From NCBI GenBank assembly GCA_947649225.1, contig CANSQX010000008.1, positions 1 to 41,713 of the forward strand: a stretch of 41,713 bases of DNA, given 5' to 3'. The DNA comes from an uncultured Flavonifractor sp. GTDB taxonomy: Bacteria; Bacillota; Clostridia; Oscillospirales; Oscillospiraceae. This document shows positions 39,606 to 41,713 of the stretch, piece after piece (position 1 is the first letter of the stretch; each line of letters starts with the position of its first letter). The position numbers were made by a program, and so were the translations under genes. Below the pieces are notes generated by a model. The model was given only the letters and a program-made list of their open reading frames with translations. It was not told the DNA's origin and did not search any database.

Positions 39606-40196
39606 ATGACAACACGCAAGAAAGACGCGCTGGTCTTTGCGGCCTGTCTGGGGGTGTGGGCGGCGGTTGGCGGCTGGGGGGAGGACCCGGCTCCGGCGGA
39701 GCCCGCAGCGCCGGACCTGCCCCGGCCCCCGGCGGTGACGCTGCGGTTGGACAAGCCCGCCCGCGAGGGCGAGGACCCGGACGAGGACGCCCTGATCACC
39801 GCCGCGCTGGAGGCCCAGGGCTATTTCCGGCGGTCCGTGCCGCTGAGCTATGAGCTCCAGGACGCCTTGCAGACCGCCTGCGAGCGCCACGGGGTGGACT
39901 ATGCCGTCGCCCTGGGGCTGATCCAAGTGGAGAGCGGCTTCGACCCGGCGGCGGTCAACCCCAGCTCCGGCTGCTATGGGCTGATGCAGCTCTCGCCCCG
40001 GTATTTCCCCAGCGGGTTGACTCCCGCTGAGAACCTGGAGGCCGGGGTGACTTACCTGGGGGAGCACCTGGAGCGGTACGGCGGGGACATCGAGGCGGCT
40101 CTGACCGCCTACCACGACGGCCATGACACCGGCCGCCGGGGCTACGCAGACGCCGTCCTCGCGGCGGCGGAGAAATGGGGGCTGTCATCCCCATGA
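39606..40196 (+). CDS. Lytic transglycosylase, SLT domain
   Basis: 196 residues from the ATG at 39606. An N-terminal hydrophobic stretch (LVFAACLGVWAAVGGW) serves as signal or anchor, a Pro/Ala linker follows, then the SLT fold: LGLIQVESGFDPAAVNPSSG with catalytic Glu and the CYGLMQLSP motif, ending with AALTAYHDG. It cleaves peptidoglycan locally, either for conjugation machinery or phage. Overlaps the next start by four bases. Confidence 0.85.
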   Translation: MTTRKKDALVFAACLGVWAAVGGWGEDPAPAEPAAPDLPRPPAVTLRLDKPAREGEDPDEDALITAALEAQGYFRRSVPLSYELQDALQTACERHGVDYAVALGLIQVESGFDPAAVNPSSGCYGLMQLSPRYFPSGLTPAENLEAGVTYLGEHLERYGGDIEAALTAYHDGHDTGRRGYADAVLAAAEKWGLSSP

Positions 40197-40444
40197 AAAA
40201 GCGGTTTTACGACGTGAGCGGGCGCTACATATACCAGGGCATCGCGCTGTGGATGCAGCGGACCCAGACCACGCTGGGGGGTCTGGCGGAGCAGATTGGG
40301 ATGTCTGAAACGGCGCTTTTGCGGATTTTGAAGGGCTACACGCCCAGCCCCGGGAAGCACGCCATCGACCGGCTTCTGGCGGTCACCGGCCTGACCTATG
40401 AGGAGGCCTTCCGGCAGGCGGCCGGGGAGGAGAGGAAGCCGTGA
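40193..40444 (+). CDS. Small HTH protein
   Basis: 83 residues; ATG at 40193 overlaps the preceding stop (ATGA), with an alternative ATG at 40175. LGGLAEQIGMSETALLRILKGYTPSPGKHAIDRLLAVTG is an XRE-like HTH. Role unknown. Confidence 0.65.
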   Translation: MKKRFYDVSGRYIYQGIALWMQRTQTTLGGLAEQIGMSETALLRILKGYTPSPGKHAIDRLLAVTGLTYEEAFRQAAGEERKP

Positions 40445-40527
40445 ATAAGCTGGAATTTTTGGACAAAATCGAGGCCCTGCTGAACGCGGCGGACAAGCTG
40501 CCCGAGGACACAGACGAGCCGGATTGA
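40441..40527 (+). CDS. 28-residue acidic peptide
   Basis: GTG at 40441 overlaps the previous stop (GTGA) and follows GGGGAGGAGAGG. Product: NKLEFLDKIEALLNAADKLP then an acidic tail. Translational coupling supports expression; function unknown. Confidence 0.4.
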   Translation: MNKLEFLDKIEALLNAADKLPEDTDEPD

Positions 40528-40547
40528 CGGCGGGAAAGGAGCACGGG

Positions 40548-40745
40548 ATGTATTGTGCAGAGACAGCGGAGCAAAAGCGAATCATGCGCTGGCTGGGACA
40601 GCGTATCGTCAAGCTGGGGGTGGTGGAGGCGGCGATCCTCGACGGGAATCAGGTGCTGGTCATCAACCGGGTGGGGGAGCGGTTCGCGGCGGCCTGCACC
40701 CCGGACGGCCATGTCAGCCTCCGGCCGCTGGAGGCCGCAGACTGA
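40548..40745 (+). CDS. Hypothetical small protein
   Basis: 65 residues from the ATG at 40548 (AAAGGAG upstream). Compact beta-rich sequence (VVEAAILDGNQVLVINRVGE). Family not recognised. Confidence 0.6.
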   Translation: MYCAETAEQKRIMRWLGQRIVKLGVVEAAILDGNQVLVINRVGERFAAACTPDGHVSLRPLEAAD

Positions 40746-40790
40746 CAAAAAAAGTCCCCGCACCTGTAGCAGCAGGCGCGGGGGGCGGAC
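40746..40790 (+). terminator. Hairpin before the replication gene
   Basis: CCCCGCACCTG pairs with CAGGCGCGGGG around 40757-40783, preceded by a seven-base A-run. Like the two hairpins near 37.4 and 38.5 kb, the A-run is on the 5' side. Confidence 0.4.
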
Positions 40791-40864
40791 TCCGGAAAAC
40801 CGGAATACCATTAGACGAGATTATTTTATCACATCTGCGGCGCATTTGCAAGGGAGGTATGGCC

Positions 40865-41656
40865 ATGACGCGAGATGAGATCACCCGGGCGGCCAGAGAG
40901 GACGGCGGAATGTTTGCCATTATCCCGGCCATTGTGATGCGGGACGCCGCCTTGTCCATGTCGGCGCGGATGCTGTACGGCGTGCTGACCTGGCGGAGCA
41001 ACCGGGATTCCCGGTGCTGGCCCACCAACCGGGAGCTGGGCGAGGACCTGGGGCTGTCTCCCAAGCGGATCTCCGTTCTGCTGGCCCTGCTGGAGGAGCG
41101 GGGGCACATTGAGATGGAGCTGGTCAGCGATCCGCAGACCGGGCAGATTGTCCGGCGGTACTTATACCCCGTGGTCAAAAGCGGGAGGGGTATCCCCAAA
41201 AACGAGGATACCCCTCCCCGGGACCGGGGGGACCTTCCCCCCGAAAACGAGGAGGTTATAGGAGATCATAAAAGAGATCATAAACCAGATCCCCCCATAG
41301 CCCCCCAGGGGGGTGCGCAGGAGCCGGAGCAGAAAAAGCGGACGCCCCGGCGGGCGGTGAAGACCGTACCCGCGTGGGAGCCGGAGCGCTTCGAGGGGTT
41401 CTGGAGCTACTACCCCCGGCATGAGAACCGGGCGAAAGCGGCGGAGGAGTGGGACCGGCTGCGGCCGGACGGCGATCTGATCCGGGCCATGGGCCTGGCC
41501 CTCCAGCGGCAGAAGGCGTCGGAGGACTGGCAGCGGGGCATCGGGATTCCCCACGCCTGCCGGTGGCTGAAAAACCGCCGGTGGCTGGACGAGCCCCCCG
41601 GCGGCGGGGACGGCTCCGGCGGCGTCGCACTCCAGGAGGGGGTGCCCACATGGTGA
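40865..41656 (+). CDS. Replication initiation/DnaD-like helix-turn-helix protein
   Basis: 263 residues from the ATG at 40865 (GGGAGG seven bases upstream; ATG at 40859 is too close). Winged-helix N-terminal domain: LSMSARMLYGVLTWRSNRDSRCWPTNRELGEDLGLS then KRISVLLALLEERGHIE. A charged linker leads to a C-terminal domain FEGFWSYYPRHENRAKAAEEW typical of phage and island replication proteins that load helicase. The next gene is DnaB-like, supporting this. Overlaps it by seven bases. Confidence 0.8.
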   Translation: MTRDEITRAAREDGGMFAIIPAIVMRDAALSMSARMLYGVLTWRSNRDSRCWPTNRELGEDLGLSPKRISVLLALLEERGHIEMELVSDPQTGQIVRRYLYPVVKSGRGIPKNEDTPPRDRGDLPPENEEVIGDHKRDHKPDPPIAPQGGAQEPEQKKRTPRRAVKTVPAWEPERFEGFWSYYPRHENRAKAAEEWDRLRPDGDLIRAMGLALQRQKASEDWQRGIGIPHACRWLKNRRWLDEPPGGGDGSGGVALQEGVPTW

Positions 41657-41713
41657 CGGGGGACAAGCTGACGGCGCAGGCGGGGGTGCTGGGGTCCCTG
41701 CTGATTGAGCCCA
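41650..41713 (+). CDS. Replicative DNA helicase (DnaB-like), N-terminal fragment
   Basis: Only about 21 residues are in the window: MVTGDKLTAQAGVLGSLLIEP. The AxVLGSLLIxP pattern is the start of the DnaB N-terminal domain. It overlaps the preceding gene's end and is cut by the window edge. Confidence 0.65.
   Translation, partial: MVTGDKLTAQAGVLGSLLIEP

Overview
The window looks like chromosome from a high-GC, low-oxygen Firmicute of the Oscillospiraceae type (Flavonifractor, Lawsonibacter, Intestinimonas and relatives). The evidence is strong AGGAGG ribosome sites, a T-box leader, an IreB-family gene, a purine operon with split PurH functions, and Clostridia-like small HTH proteins. This placement is inferred from gene content and style; no rRNA is present.

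Bases 1-1940 are an accessory edge. They hold the 3' end of a Wadjet type II jetD-like gene, a small resolvase-like ORF, decayed ORFs and one copy of a long-hairpin repeat that recurs at 19.4 kb.

Bases 1941-19397 are the most interesting block. A minus-strand operon starts near 14.29 kb. It encodes a three-part TRAP transporter (Q, M, P), then a complete set of ATP-dependent benzoyl-CoA-reductase-like subunits: BcrB/BzdO-like twice, BcrC/BzdN-like once, and two different BadF/BadG-type ATPases. A family I CoA-transferase, an SDR dehydrogenase and a SAM methyltransferase follow. A divergent LysR gene, an AraC-type gene, a uroporphyrinogen-decarboxylase-family protein and a benzoate-CoA-ligase-like enzyme flank the operon. 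Together they suggest import of a carboxylic acid, probably aromatic, its activation to a CoA thioester, and ATP-driven ring reduction (or a mechanistically related dehydration). A hairpin with a U-run separates transporter from reductase and may attenuate transcription.

Bases 19398-33683 are core chromosome: the second repeat copy, a Phe-type T-box leader with pheS-pheT, an IreB-family gene, a candidate ZTP riboswitch with terminator, and the purine operon purE-C-F-(DUF3795)-M-N-O-AICARFT-D. smpB, a cyclophilin gene and tmRNA (ssrA) follow, so both trans-translation components lie close together.

Bases 33684-41713 are the left arm of an integrated element with a tyrosine recombinase next to the 3' end of ssrA. 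It carries a par-like type I toxin-antitoxin candidate, a tandemly duplicated HTH repressor gene, promoters with shared operators, several small HTH or unknown proteins, a lytic transglycosylase, a replication-initiation-type protein, and the start of a DnaB-like helicase cut by the window edge. No tRNA, rRNA or CRISPR array was seen.
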